Source: 34-65-8 sp964516135 | GTDB lineage: Bacteria; Pseudomonadota; Alphaproteobacteria; Sphingomonadales; Sphingomonadaceae | Reading direction: 5' to 3' | DNA: 64,000 nt | Assembly (NCBI GenBank): GCA_964516135.1 | Contig: CAZEWN010000005.1 | Location: 1-64,000 of the forward strand | In this document: in pieces, positions 46,275 to 55,213 of the stretch | How the letters are laid out: every line of letters begins with the position of its first letter | Position numbering within the stretch: position 1 is the first letter of the stretch | Program-made: the position numbers and the translations under genes | The notes under the pieces: model-generated | Told to the model about the DNA's origin: nothing | Database searches by the model: none | The model's input: only the letters and a program-made list of their open reading frames with translations

Positions 46275-47180
46275 TTATGGTCGGCCCGTATCCTGGCGCC
46301 GGACCGCCATCCGCATCGCGTCGAGTAACTGCTCCACCAGCGCGCTGGACAGCGTTCGGCGCCGGCTCACCACGCCGAAGGCGCGACGCACCGTCAGTTC
46401 GGGCAGGTCGATCCGCACCAAGTTGCCGTGGGCGAGATCGCTTTGTGCCCAGGGCGCGGGCAACCATCCGATCATGTCGCTGCTCCGGATCAGGCCGCGC
46501 AACAGCCCCAGCGAAGACGTGCGGACAACCGGCACCGGCACTTTCATGCCGCGATCCGCAAACACGCGGGACAGCAGTTCGTCCATGCGGGCATCGTCGA
46601 GCACTGCCCAGCGCCTCTCGCGCAAAGCGTCGAGATCGGTCATGGCAGAAGCTGCGGCCAATGTGCCGGCGACCACATGCGATTCGATCTCTCCCGCTGG
46701 TTCGAAGGTCAGCCCAGTGTCATCGGTCATCGCCGTGTCCGTGGTGACAACCGCATCGAGATCCCCGCGGCGCAACAGTTCGATCAGCTCATCATAAAGA
46801 CCGACCTCGACGGAAAACCGCAGGTCGGGCTGCGCGGTTGCGATTGCCGCGATCGCCTGGGGCAGGGCGATTTCGTTAAACAGATTGGCGGTTCCGATGC
46901 GGACCCTTCGCAGGCGCTCGTCGCGAAGGGCAAGGACCGCATCCCTGGCATCGTCAATCACATTGGCCGCAAGTCGCGCGTGGCGCAGCAAGGCCTCGCC
47001 TTCACGCGTCAGCAGGACACCCTTGCTGCCCCTGACCAGCAGCTCGACGCCCAGTTCCTCTTCCAGCATTTGCACTGTGCGCGTTAGCGCGGGTTGCGAC
47101 ACATGACTTTCCAGGGCGGCACGCGAAAAGCTGCCGTGAGTCGCCACGCTGATGAACTGGTTGAGTTGCCGCACATCCAT
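46275..47180 (-). CDS. LysR family transcriptional regulator
   Basis: A 301-residue LysR regulator with the N-terminal HTH MDVRQLNQFISVATHGSFSR, SHVSQPALTRTVQMLEEELG and the effector-binding domain beginning RRVRIGTANLFNEIALPQAI. The ATG at 47180 is the start by homology; longer frames add about 80 unrelated residues. It lies upstream of the dioxygenase gene on the same strand and may control it. Confidence 0.93.
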   Translation of the reverse strand: MDVRQLNQFISVATHGSFSRAALESHVSQPALTRTVQMLEEELGVELLVRGSKGVLLTREGEALLRHARLAANVIDDARDAVLALRDERLRRVRIGTANLFNEIALPQAIAAIATAQPDLRFSVEVGLYDELIELLRRGDLDAVVTTDTAMTDDTGLTFEPAGEIESHVVAGTLAAASAMTDLDALRERRWAVLDDARMDELLSRVFADRGMKVPVPVVRTSSLGLLRGLIRSSDMIGWLPAPWAQSDLAHGNLVRIDLPELTVRRAFGVVSRRRTLSSALVEQLLDAMRMAVRRQDTGRP

Positions 47181-47291
47181 GGCCGGGCCCGCTTCGCGGC
47201 GGCATCGGGATTGCCGCTGGTTGAACGGCATCGCAGCTATCACCTCGATGCGCCCAGCGATAGGTGGTGCCATGCCTGCCATGCGAAGGGA

Positions 47292-47311
47292 GCCGCGCCC
47301 GTTGGCGCGGC
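47292..47311 (-). terminator. Hairpin downstream of the outer-membrane protein gene
   Basis: GCCGCGCC (47292-47299), loop CGTT, GGCGCGGC (47304-47311), extended by partly paired flanks. It lies about 40 bases past the stop of the minus-strand beta-barrel gene. The T-run is weak. Confidence 0.45.
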
Positions 47312-47349
47312 CCCCGCCGATCTGGTTAGCGTGGGTATTGTCGTGACGG

Positions 47350-47955
47350 TCAGAACCGGACGCCGATTCCAGCGACCACCTGATCGGTCGTGGCCTTGCC
47401 GAAATCGGCATCGGCAACGTTGTTGTAGCGCGAGCGGCGATACTCGACGCGCCCTTCTAGCGGACCAGGCAGCTGGATCTGCAAGCCACCGCCAAACCGC
47501 AGGCCATCGGTGTTCTGTTCGAGCTCATCGAGCGAGCCGGACGAGGTGAATGCCTCGGTATCGAGCGCGGTATAGCCGATCTTGCCATAGGCCGCGATCC
47601 CCGGCGTCAGCGCCACGCCCGCGCGTGCACCGATATAGTACTGGCCATTCGCCTCCAGCCCGTCGCGCGCGCCGCCAAAACTGGCGGGAAATTCGGTAGA
47701 GCCGCCGCTGGTGGAAAGCTCGCCCTCGATGCCAACAAAGGCGTTGCCCAGGCCAAGATCGTATCCGGCGTTGATGCCATATACCGCCGAGTCCGCATCG
47801 GCGGACACCGCGCCATCGCGCGATTCGACGTCGATACCCTCGTAACCGCCGATCGCGCCGACATAGAAGCCGCCCGGAGCGGTGTTGTCCTGGGCGAGCG
47901 CGGGGGCGGTCGCGAGGCCCGCGCTGGCGACCAGCAGCGCAACTGTCTTGTTCAT
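47350..47955 (-). CDS. Outer-membrane beta-barrel protein
   Basis: A 201-residue porin-like protein with signal peptide MNKTVALLVASAGLATAPALA. Alternating strands follow (GGFYVGAIGGYEG, AVYGINAGYDLGLGNAFVGIEGE, LPGPLEGRVEYRRSRYNNV), ending in a C-terminal Phe (DQVVAGIGVRF) as barrel-assembly signals require. It resembles the small OmpA/Opa-like OmpW-size barrels of sphingomonads. Role unknown, probably structural or a narrow channel. Confidence 0.85.
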   Translation of the reverse strand: MNKTVALLVASAGLATAPALAQDNTAPGGFYVGAIGGYEGIDVESRDGAVSADADSAVYGINAGYDLGLGNAFVGIEGELSTSGGSTEFPASFGGARDGLEANGQYYIGARAGVALTPGIAAYGKIGYTALDTEAFTSSGSLDELEQNTDGLRFGGGLQIQLPGPLEGRVEYRRSRYNNVADADFGKATTDQVVAGIGVRF

Positions 47956-48082
47956 TTTATTGTCCTTTCGCGTGCGTCCAAGTGCACGTGCGAAAGGCTA
48001 GGCACGCAGCGCGGTTACGCCGCGATGAACCATGCGTTGGGTCGCGATCCGGCCGCGACGGGCTGAGCGCGATCGGTTCGCG

Positions 48083-50347
48083 CTAGCCCACCACTCCCGC
48101 GCTAGCGAGCACCGCCAGCGTCAGCACGTCGGGCGCAATCGCGGTCATCGGTACGATCTGCACCGGCTTTTCCATCCCGATCAACATCGGGCCGATCGTG
48201 GCGTCGCCCGCAAGTTCGCGCAGCAGTTTGGCCGATAGGTTGGCCGACTGCAGCCCTGGCATGATCAGCACATTCGCCGGCCCGGACAGCCGGCTGAACG
48301 GGTAGAGCGCCATGACCTTGGGATTGAGCGCGGCATCGGGCGCCATCTCGCCTTCGTATTCGAAGTCCGGCTTTTCCGCGTCGAGGATCGCCACCGCCTC
48401 GCGAATGTTGCCCAGCCATTGACCGGGCGGATTGCCAAAGGTCGAATAGCTGAGGAAGGCGACGCGCGGTTCGTGCCCCATGCGGCGCGCGACGGCGGCG
48501 GTTTCGCGCGCGATGTCGGCAAGCTGCTCGGCGCTGGGGCGTTCGTTGATCGTGGTGTCGGCCAGGAACGTGGTATGGTTCTTGCCAATCATCATGTGGA
48601 TGCCGAACGGGACCACACCCTGTTTTGGCCCCAGCACCATGCTGATTTCGCGCATGGTCTGCGCGAACGGGCGCGTCAGGCCCGAAATCAGCGCATCGCC
48701 ATGCCCCAGGGCCACAAGCAGCGCGGCGAAGATATTGCGATCCTGGTTGACCATCCGGCGCACGTCACGTTCGGTCCGCCCGCGCCGCTGCAACTTGGCA
48801 TAGAGATGGTCGACCATCTGCGGCACGTGTTCGGATGTCGCCGAGTTCTGGATTTCGAAACTGTCGGGATCGTCGACCGCGAGCGCGACGAGCTTCTCGC
48901 GCACTTTCTCGGTCCGCCCGACCAGGATCGGAGTGCCGTAGCCAAAATCGCGGAACTGGATTGCGGCGCGCAGCGCGATTTCCTCCTCCCCCTCGGCAAA
49001 CACCACGCGGCGCGGGTTCTCCCGTGCCAGGGCATAGGCATTGGTGAGCACAGCGCTGGTCGGGTTGAGTCGCGCCTTCAGCGATTGCCGGTAAGCGTCG
49101 AAATCGGCGATCGGAGCGAGCGCGACACCTGAATCCATCGCCGCCTTGGCAACGGCGGAGGAAACGACTTCCATCAGGCGCGGATCGAACGGCGCTGGAA
49201 TGATGTAATCCGTGCCGAACTGGTGGTTGCGGCCATAGGCGGCGGCGACTTCCTCGGGCACCCGCTGGCGCGCCAGTTCCGCGATGGCGCGGGCGGCAGC
49301 AATCTTCATCTCTTCATTGATTGCTGTCGCCTGCACATCCAGCGCGCCGCGAAAGATGAAGGGGAAACCCAACACATTGTTGACCTGGTTGGGAAAATCG
49401 CTGCGCCCGGTGGCGACGATCGCGTCGGGCCTGACCGCCTTCGCCTCGTCAGGCATGATTTCGGGCGTAGGATTGGCCATCGCGAAGATGATCGGCTTGT
49501 CGGCCATTTTCGCCACCCATTCGGGCAGCAACGCACCTGCCGCCGACAGGCCCAGGAAGATATCCGCGCCGACCAGCGCTTCTTCCAGGCTGCGCGCGTC
49601 GGTATCGACCGCGTGGGCGCTCTTCCACTGGTCCATGCCGGTTTCGCGCCCGCGATAGATCGGGCCCTGCCGGTCGCACACGATCACGTTCTCGTGCGGC
49701 ACGCCGATCGCCTTGACCAGCGCGGTACAGGCCAGCGCAGAAGCGCCCGCCCCGTTCACCACCATCCGCACGTCCTTGAGGCTGCGGCCGGTAAGGTAGC
49801 AGGCATTGATCAGACCCGCGGCCGCGATGATCGCGGTGCCGTGCTGGTCATCGTGCATAACCGGAATATTCATCCGGTCGCGCAACGCCTGTTCGATCAC
49901 GAAACATTCCGGCGCCTTGATGTCTTCCAGGTTGATGCCGCCGAAGCTCGGCTCCATCAGCGCGACTGCTTCGATGAACTTGTCCGGGTCCTCGGTGGCC
50001 AGTTCGATGTCGATCGAATCCACATCGGCAAAGCGTTTGAACAGCACCGCCTTCCCTTCCATCACCGGCTTGGACGCGAGCGCGCCCAGATTGCCCAGTC
50101 CCAGGATCGCCGTGCCGTTCGAAATCACCGCGACCAGGTTCGAACGCGCGGTGTAGCGTGCGGCGCAGGCCGGATCTTCGGCAATTGCGATCACCGGCGC
50201 CGCAACGCCTGGGGAATAGGCCAGGCTCAGGTCACGCTGCGTCGCCATCGGCTTGGAGGCGATAATCTCGATTTTTCCAGGGCGGATGGTTTCGTGGTAG
50301 AACAGCGCCTCGCGCTCGGTGAAGCTCGCCTGTTTCTGGTCTGCCAC
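48083..50347 (-). CDS. maeB: NADP-dependent malic enzyme with phosphotransacetylase-like domain
   Basis: A 754-residue hybrid that decarboxylates malate to pyruvate. The N-terminal malic enzyme half has YSPGVAAPVIAIAEDP, GINLEDIKAPECFVIE, the dinucleotide-binding VVNGAGASALACTAL and IIFAMANPTPEIMPDEA. The C-terminal half (about 430-754) resembles phosphate acetyltransferase (VVFAEGEEEIALRAA, FLSYSTFGNPPGQW), thought to be regulatory. The start is set at GTG 50347, 7 bases after AAGGGA; TTG 50353 is too close. It diverges from mutS. Confidence 0.95.
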   Translation of the reverse strand: MADQKQASFTEREALFYHETIRPGKIEIIASKPMATQRDLSLAYSPGVAAPVIAIAEDPACAARYTARSNLVAVISNGTAILGLGNLGALASKPVMEGKAVLFKRFADVDSIDIELATEDPDKFIEAVALMEPSFGGINLEDIKAPECFVIEQALRDRMNIPVMHDDQHGTAIIAAAGLINACYLTGRSLKDVRMVVNGAGASALACTALVKAIGVPHENVIVCDRQGPIYRGRETGMDQWKSAHAVDTDARSLEEALVGADIFLGLSAAGALLPEWVAKMADKPIIFAMANPTPEIMPDEAKAVRPDAIVATGRSDFPNQVNNVLGFPFIFRGALDVQATAINEEMKIAAARAIAELARQRVPEEVAAAYGRNHQFGTDYIIPAPFDPRLMEVVSSAVAKAAMDSGVALAPIADFDAYRQSLKARLNPTSAVLTNAYALARENPRRVVFAEGEEEIALRAAIQFRDFGYGTPILVGRTEKVREKLVALAVDDPDSFEIQNSATSEHVPQMVDHLYAKLQRRGRTERDVRRMVNQDRNIFAALLVALGHGDALISGLTRPFAQTMREISMVLGPKQGVVPFGIHMMIGKNHTTFLADTTINERPSAEQLADIARETAAVARRMGHEPRVAFLSYSTFGNPPGQWLGNIREAVAILDAEKPDFEYEGEMAPDAALNPKVMALYPFSRLSGPANVLIMPGLQSANLSAKLLRELAGDATIGPMLIGMEKPVQIVPMTAIAPDVLTLAVLASAGVVG

Positions 50348-50470
50348 TGCCAAATCCCTTGTTGTCCGGTGCAGGCTGGCGCTTAGCTGACGCTACGGCC
50401 AAGGGATAGGGGAAAGGCACCCCTCTGCCCTTTCCGAATCGCGCGTGCAGCGTTTAGGTCGCCGCTTCGC

Positions 50471-53077
50471 ATGACCGCCAAGACCACCCCGATGATGGAG
50501 CAATATCACGCGCTGAAGCGCGAAGCGCCCGATTGCCTGCTGTTCTATCGCATGGGCGATTTCTTCGAGTTGTTCTTCGACGATGCGCGCCAGGCCGCGG
50601 GTATCCTCGATATTGCATTGACCTCGCGCGGGGAGCACGGGGGCCAGGCAGTGCCGATGTGCGGGGTGCCGGTCCATACCGCCGAAAGCTACCTCGCGCG
50701 GCTGATCAAGGCGGGGTGCCGGGTCGCCATCGCGGAACAGGTCGAAACGCCGGAGGAAGCGAAGAAACGGGGTGGATCCAAGGCTCTCGTCAGGCGGGAC
50801 ATTGTCCGCTTTGTTACCGCCGGCACGCTGACCGAGGAAACGCTGCTCGAACCACGCCGGGCCAACGTCCTGGCGGCGGTGTGCGAGGTGCGCGGTGAAT
50901 GTGGTTTGGCGGCGGTCGACATCTCGACCGGACGGATGGAGCTGGAACAGTGCGGTCCGCGCGAACTGGCCGCCGCGCTTGCCCGCCTCAACCCGAGCGA
51001 AATCGTCGCGCCCGAGGATTGGGACGCCGCGCCCCCCGACACGATCATCCGGCCCCGCGGCGGGTTCGCCAGTGACGAAGGCGAACGGCGGCTGAAGGCG
51101 GTGCACGGTGTGGCGACGCTCGACGGGTTCGGCACCTTTTCGCGACCGATGCTGGCCGCGGCGGGCGGGCTGATTGCCTATCTCGACCACGTCGGGCGCG
51201 GCACGCTGCCGCTGCTCCTGCCCCCCGAGGCGCGCGAGGGGTCAGCGCTGATGGCGATGGACGCGGCCACACGCGCGAGCCTCGAGATTGTCGAGGCGCA
51301 GGGCGGTGGCCGGGCGGGCAGCCTGCTGGGGGCGATCGACCGCTGCGCGACCGGGGCGGGCGCACGGCAGCTTGCCACCGACCTTGCGGCGCCATTGACC
51401 GATCGGGCAGCGATCGAGGCACGCTACGCGCTGACCACATTCTTTCACGGCGATCCGGTCCTGCGCGCCGATGTGCGCGCGGCACTGCGCTCGGTCCCGG
51501 ACCTGGCGCGCGCGCTGGGCCGCGTGGTCGCCGGGCGTGGCAGCCCGCGCGACTTGGGCCAGGTACGCGACGGCCTGGCCGAAGCGCGCCGGGTGCGCGA
51601 TGCCCTGGGCAACCAGCCCGACCGGCCCAATCTCCTCGAAACGCTGTTGCCGCGGCTGGGGGGGCATGGCGCATTGGTCGACTGGCTGGACCGTGCGCTC
51701 GTGCCCGCCCCGCCCACCGAACGTCAGCAAGGTGGCTATATCGCCGCCGGGTATGATCATGCTCTGGATGAACTGCGCGAGACATCCGGGAGCGCCCGCC
51801 GCGCGATCGCCGCGCTGGAAGCGCGTTACCGCCAGGACACGGGCATCGCGGCGCTGAAGATCAGGCACAATGGCGTGCTTGGTTATTTCATCGAAGTGCC
51901 GGCGCGGCATGCCGATGGGCTGATGGCGGCGGACAGCGGTTTCACGCATCGCCAGACGATGGCCGGGGCAGTGCGGTTCAATTCACTCGCACTGCATGAA
52001 GAGGCCAGCCGGATCGCGGCTGCTGGAAGTCACGCGCTGGCGGCCGAAGCCGCGCATTTCGAGGAGCTGACCGCCGCGGTCGCGGCCGCGCGCGAGCCGA
52101 TCGCCGCCACGGCGGACGCACTGGCCCGGATCGACGTCGCGGCAAGCCATGCCGAACGCGCGGCGGAAGGGGACTGGTGCCGCCCGGCGATCGTCCCGGA
52201 CCCGTGCCTGGCGATCGTAGGCGGTCGGCATCCGGTGGTGGAAGCGGCGCTGGCGAAGGGTGGCGACCGGTTCGTCGCGAACGATTGCACACTGACGGCA
52301 AGCGATCGGCTGTGGCTGATCGGCGGCCCCAACATGGGCGGCAAGTCGACCTTCCTGCGCCAGAACGCACTGATCGTCTTGCTGGCACAGGCCGGGTCTT
52401 TCGTCCCGGCGCGAAGCGCGACGATCGGCCTGGTCGACCGGCTGTTCAGCCGCGTGGGCGCCAGCGACAACCTGGCACGCGGCCGCTCCACCTTCATGGT
52501 GGAAATGGTCGAAACCGCCGCGATCCTGGCCCAGGCGACTCCGCAAAGCTTCGTGATCCTGGACGAGGTGGGGCGCGGCACATCGACTTACGACGGGCTG
52601 GCGCTGGCATGGGCCGTGGTCGAGGCGGTGCATGGCACGAACCGCTGCCGCTGCCTGTTCGCGACGCATTACCACGAGCTCGCGCATCTGGCGGGAACGT
52701 GCGAGGCGCTGTCGCTGCACCATGTCCGTGCGCGCGAATGGAAGGGCGATCTCGTCCTGCTTCACGAACTGGCCGAGGGGCCGGCGGACAAGAGCTATGG
52801 CCTGGCCGTGGCGCGACTTGCCGGGGTTCCCGCCCCGGTCGTGACGCGCGCGCGGGCCGTGCTCGACAAGCTGGAGAAAGGGCGCGCTGAAACTGGCGGG
52901 CTGGCCGCCGGGCTCGGCGACCTGCCACTGTTTGCCGCTATCCAGCCGCCCCCACCGCCGACCCAGGACACTTTGCGCGACCGGCTGGCCGGGCTCGACC
53001 TTGACGCGCTCAGCCCGCGCGATGCGCTCGACATCCTTTACGATCTGAAACAGGCCGCGACCTCCACCGAACCTTAA
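50471..53077 (+). CDS. mutS: DNA mismatch repair protein MutS
   Basis: An 868-residue mismatch sensor. The N-terminal mismatch-binding domain contains LLFYRMGDFFELFFDDA with the Phe-x-Glu wedge, and the clamp domains are followed by the ATPase with Walker A GGPNMGGKST (617-626), the FSRVGASDNLARGRSTFMVE dimer segment and Walker B FVILDEVGRGTSTYDG. No strong RBS is visible. The adjacent small membrane protein gene follows after 25 bases. Confidence 0.97.
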   Translation: MTAKTTPMMEQYHALKREAPDCLLFYRMGDFFELFFDDARQAAGILDIALTSRGEHGGQAVPMCGVPVHTAESYLARLIKAGCRVAIAEQVETPEEAKKRGGSKALVRRDIVRFVTAGTLTEETLLEPRRANVLAAVCEVRGECGLAAVDISTGRMELEQCGPRELAAALARLNPSEIVAPEDWDAAPPDTIIRPRGGFASDEGERRLKAVHGVATLDGFGTFSRPMLAAAGGLIAYLDHVGRGTLPLLLPPEAREGSALMAMDAATRASLEIVEAQGGGRAGSLLGAIDRCATGAGARQLATDLAAPLTDRAAIEARYALTTFFHGDPVLRADVRAALRSVPDLARALGRVVAGRGSPRDLGQVRDGLAEARRVRDALGNQPDRPNLLETLLPRLGGHGALVDWLDRALVPAPPTERQQGGYIAAGYDHALDELRETSGSARRAIAALEARYRQDTGIAALKIRHNGVLGYFIEVPARHADGLMAADSGFTHRQTMAGAVRFNSLALHEEASRIAAAGSHALAAEAAHFEELTAAVAAAREPIAATADALARIDVAASHAERAAEGDWCRPAIVPDPCLAIVGGRHPVVEAALAKGGDRFVANDCTLTASDRLWLIGGPNMGGKSTFLRQNALIVLLAQAGSFVPARSATIGLVDRLFSRVGASDNLARGRSTFMVEMVETAAILAQATPQSFVILDEVGRGTSTYDGLALAWAVVEAVHGTNRCRCLFATHYHELAHLAGTCEALSLHHVRAREWKGDLVLLHELAEGPADKSYGLAVARLAGVPAPVVTRARAVLDKLEKGRAETGGLAAGLGDLPLFAAIQPPPPPTQDTLRDRLAGLDLDALSPRDALDILYDLKQAATSTEP

Positions 53078-53102
53078 CCAGGCCCGGACTAGATCGGTCA
53101 GC

Positions 53103-53480
53103 ATGTACAGCCCGGTCTTCCGCAGTCGCTGGTTGGCGCTCGCCTTCGTCGTGATCATGGCGATGGGCGCGGCAAAGCTGGTGGGTGACGAAAAGGGCGG
53201 CGGTGTGATCGGGCATGCGACGGAACAAATCCTCGACCAGCGCAAAGAATTCGCCCGGGGCGTCGAGGATCTGCGGGCTGGCGACGAAGGCGACGATGGC
53301 TTCGCATCCGACGAGGAACTGGTTCAGGATGGCGCGCCGTCCGAACCCGAGGCCATTGGCGGGTTCGATCCGGCGCCGACGGCCGACACCGAACCGGCGG
53401 GGGATAACGCCATGGGTCCGAATGAAATCGGCGACAGCGCATTCGTGATCGTCGACGGCGAGGTCCGGATCATCGATTGA
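53103..53480 (+). CDS. Small membrane-anchored acidic protein, unknown
   Basis: A 125-residue protein with one N-terminal membrane segment (about 10-24, WLALAFVVIMAMGAAKL), a short helical stretch ATEQILDQRKEFARGVEDLR and a long acidic, Pro/Gly-rich tail ending SAFVIVDGEVRIID. No family recognised. Position suggests cotranscription with mutS and perhaps with the DUF2157 pair downstream. Confidence 0.65.
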   Translation: MYSPVFRSRWLALAFVVIMAMGAAKLVGDEKGGGVIGHATEQILDQRKEFARGVEDLRAGDEGDDGFASDEELVQDGAPSEPEAIGGFDPAPTADTEPAGDNAMGPNEIGDSAFVIVDGEVRIID

Positions 53481-53534
53481 AAGCAACGCCCTGGGGGTAT
53501 TCACGCGGACATTCGCCAATTACAGGTCGCCGCG

Positions 53535-54674
53535 ATGAATGAACGCAAGCTGCGCGCCTGGCAGGACGCCGGGCTGATCGACGAGGCGGCCGTCGCGGGC
53601 ATATTGGCGTTCGAAGAGCAGAACGAACGCCCGCTCGGCCTTTGGGCCGCGATTGGGATCGGCGCGTTGGCGATCGGATTGGGCATCGTCTCGATCGTCG
53701 CGGCCAACTGGGAGGCGGTGCCGGGCGCGCTGCGGCTGGCACTGCACTTCGCGCTGATTGCGGGGCTGGGCGGCTTCATCGCGTTGCGTGGCGAGGCGAT
53801 GATGCGCGACCATTCGTGGTGGCTGGAGGCCGCGCTGTTTGTGCTGGCGGTTTTGGGCATGGCGTTCTTCGGGCACTTGGGTCAGGTGTACCAGACCAAT
53901 TCGCCGCTGTGGCAACCGCTCGCCGCCTGGCTGTTGCTGTTCGCGCCGCTGCTGCTGATGCGCGGGCAGAGCTGGCTGGCAGCGGCGCTGGTGTTCGGCA
54001 CGCTCGCGTTCGCCACATGGGATTTTGCCTGGACGATCGGTCAGCCATTTGGCCCACGTGCCAACCCGCCCGTTCCGCTGGTTGCGTTCGTAACCGCTTC
54101 TCCGGTTCTGTTCGCCCCAGCCGCGGCGTGGATCCGCGAGCGTGCGACCAACGACGTGTTGTGGCAGCGGCTGGAAGAATTCGCGCTCGCCTATGCCCTG
54201 GGCGCGGCATCGCTGGTATGCATCGCCGCCAGCATCGATGCGTTCGGGCGCGAGGGGCCGACCCTGCTTGGCCTGGCGATCAGGGCGTGCGTCGCTTTGC
54301 TGGCGGCAGCTTTGCTCGTCCTGCCGCGCCGCGACCGGTCGGGCATGGCAGCCGCGCTGATGCTCGCCGGCGCCGGCCTCGCGGCATTGCTTGCCCATCC
54401 GCTGTCGGGCACGGGTGCCGCACCAGGGTTCCTGTTCATGGCACTTTGGTCCGGGATCGGCATCTGCGCGCTGCGCGCTGGATGGCGGGCAGTGTTCCAA
54501 ATCGGGGTGGCGATGGTCGCGCTGCGGCTGATCGCGCTGAGTTTCGAGCTCGCCAGTGATCTTCTAACCAGCGGTTTCGGCCTGATCCTGGCGGGTATCC
54601 TGATCCTAACGATCGCATGGGGCGCAGTGCGGATTTCGCGGCAATTCGCCCCGGCACGGGAGACCACGCCATGA
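53535..54674 (+). CDS. DUF2157 integral membrane protein
   Basis: A 379-residue protein. A cytoplasmic N-terminal domain (MNERKLRAWQDAGLIDEAAV, then ILAFEEQNE) is followed by about ten membrane helices. The first ones (WAAIGIGALAIGLGIVSIVA, ANWEAVPGALRLALHFALI) carry the DUF2157 signature. Its TGA overlaps the next gene's ATG. DUF2157 proteins are commonly paired with GDYXXLXY proteins; the function of the pair is unknown. Confidence 0.88.
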   Translation: MNERKLRAWQDAGLIDEAAVAGILAFEEQNERPLGLWAAIGIGALAIGLGIVSIVAANWEAVPGALRLALHFALIAGLGGFIALRGEAMMRDHSWWLEAALFVLAVLGMAFFGHLGQVYQTNSPLWQPLAAWLLLFAPLLLMRGQSWLAAALVFGTLAFATWDFAWTIGQPFGPRANPPVPLVAFVTASPVLFAPAAAWIRERATNDVLWQRLEEFALAYALGAASLVCIAASIDAFGREGPTLLGLAIRACVALLAAALLVLPRRDRSGMAAALMLAGAGLAALLAHPLSGTGAAPGFLFMALWSGIGICALRAGWRAVFQIGVAMVALRLIALSFELASDLLTSGFGLILAGILILTIAWGAVRISRQFAPARETTP

Positions 54675-55213
54675 ATGCCCGTTCCCGCGCGCTTGCGGTG
54701 ATCGCACTGCCGCTGGCCGGGCTCGCCATGCTGTGGGGATGGAGCGACTGGCGCAGCCGCCAGGGCACCGTGTGGGAGGTGCGGGTCGAAGGATATGACC
54801 CGCGCGACCTGCTGCGTGGGCATTTCGTCATGTACCGATACCGCTGGCCCGGTGTTGGACGCGGGACGGAAGCGGCGCAGCGAGGCTTTGACACCGGCCT
54901 GTGCCTGGAAGGCGCCGCGCCCCGGATTGCGCGCGTGCGACCGGATACCGGCATCGCCTGCACCAACCGGGTCCGCGCCAATCAGGGAACGGGGACACTT
55001 GCTGGCGGCCGATACTACGTACCGCAGGCCGCAGCGCGCGGGATCGAACGGCGGCTGATGGACCGGGGCCAGACGGCGATCCTGCGCTTCCGGCTACGTA
55101 ACGATGGTCTGATCGTGCCGCTCGACATGCGGTTCCGGCCCAGCACCCCGGCGGAACGCGCGGCCGACGCGGCGCGCGTGCCGCCACCGGTCGCTGTCGC
55201 TCCGGCCAGCTGA
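54671..55213 (+). CDS. GDYXXLXY domain membrane-anchored protein
   Basis: A 180-residue protein with an N-terminal membrane anchor (about 6-24) and a periplasmic domain whose hallmark is DPRDLLRGHFVMYRY (a GDYxxLxY-type motif, here RGHFVMYRY). Start ATG at 54671 overlaps the DUF2157 stop in ATGA, so the two are coupled. It is convergent with ftsK, the two stops being adjacent with no bases between. Confidence 0.85.
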   Translation: MNARSRALAVIALPLAGLAMLWGWSDWRSRQGTVWEVRVEGYDPRDLLRGHFVMYRYRWPGVGRGTEAAQRGFDTGLCLEGAAPRIARVRPDTGIACTNRVRANQGTGTLAGGRYYVPQAAARGIERRLMDRGQTAILRFRLRNDGLIVPLDMRFRPSTPAERAADAARVPPPVAVAPAS

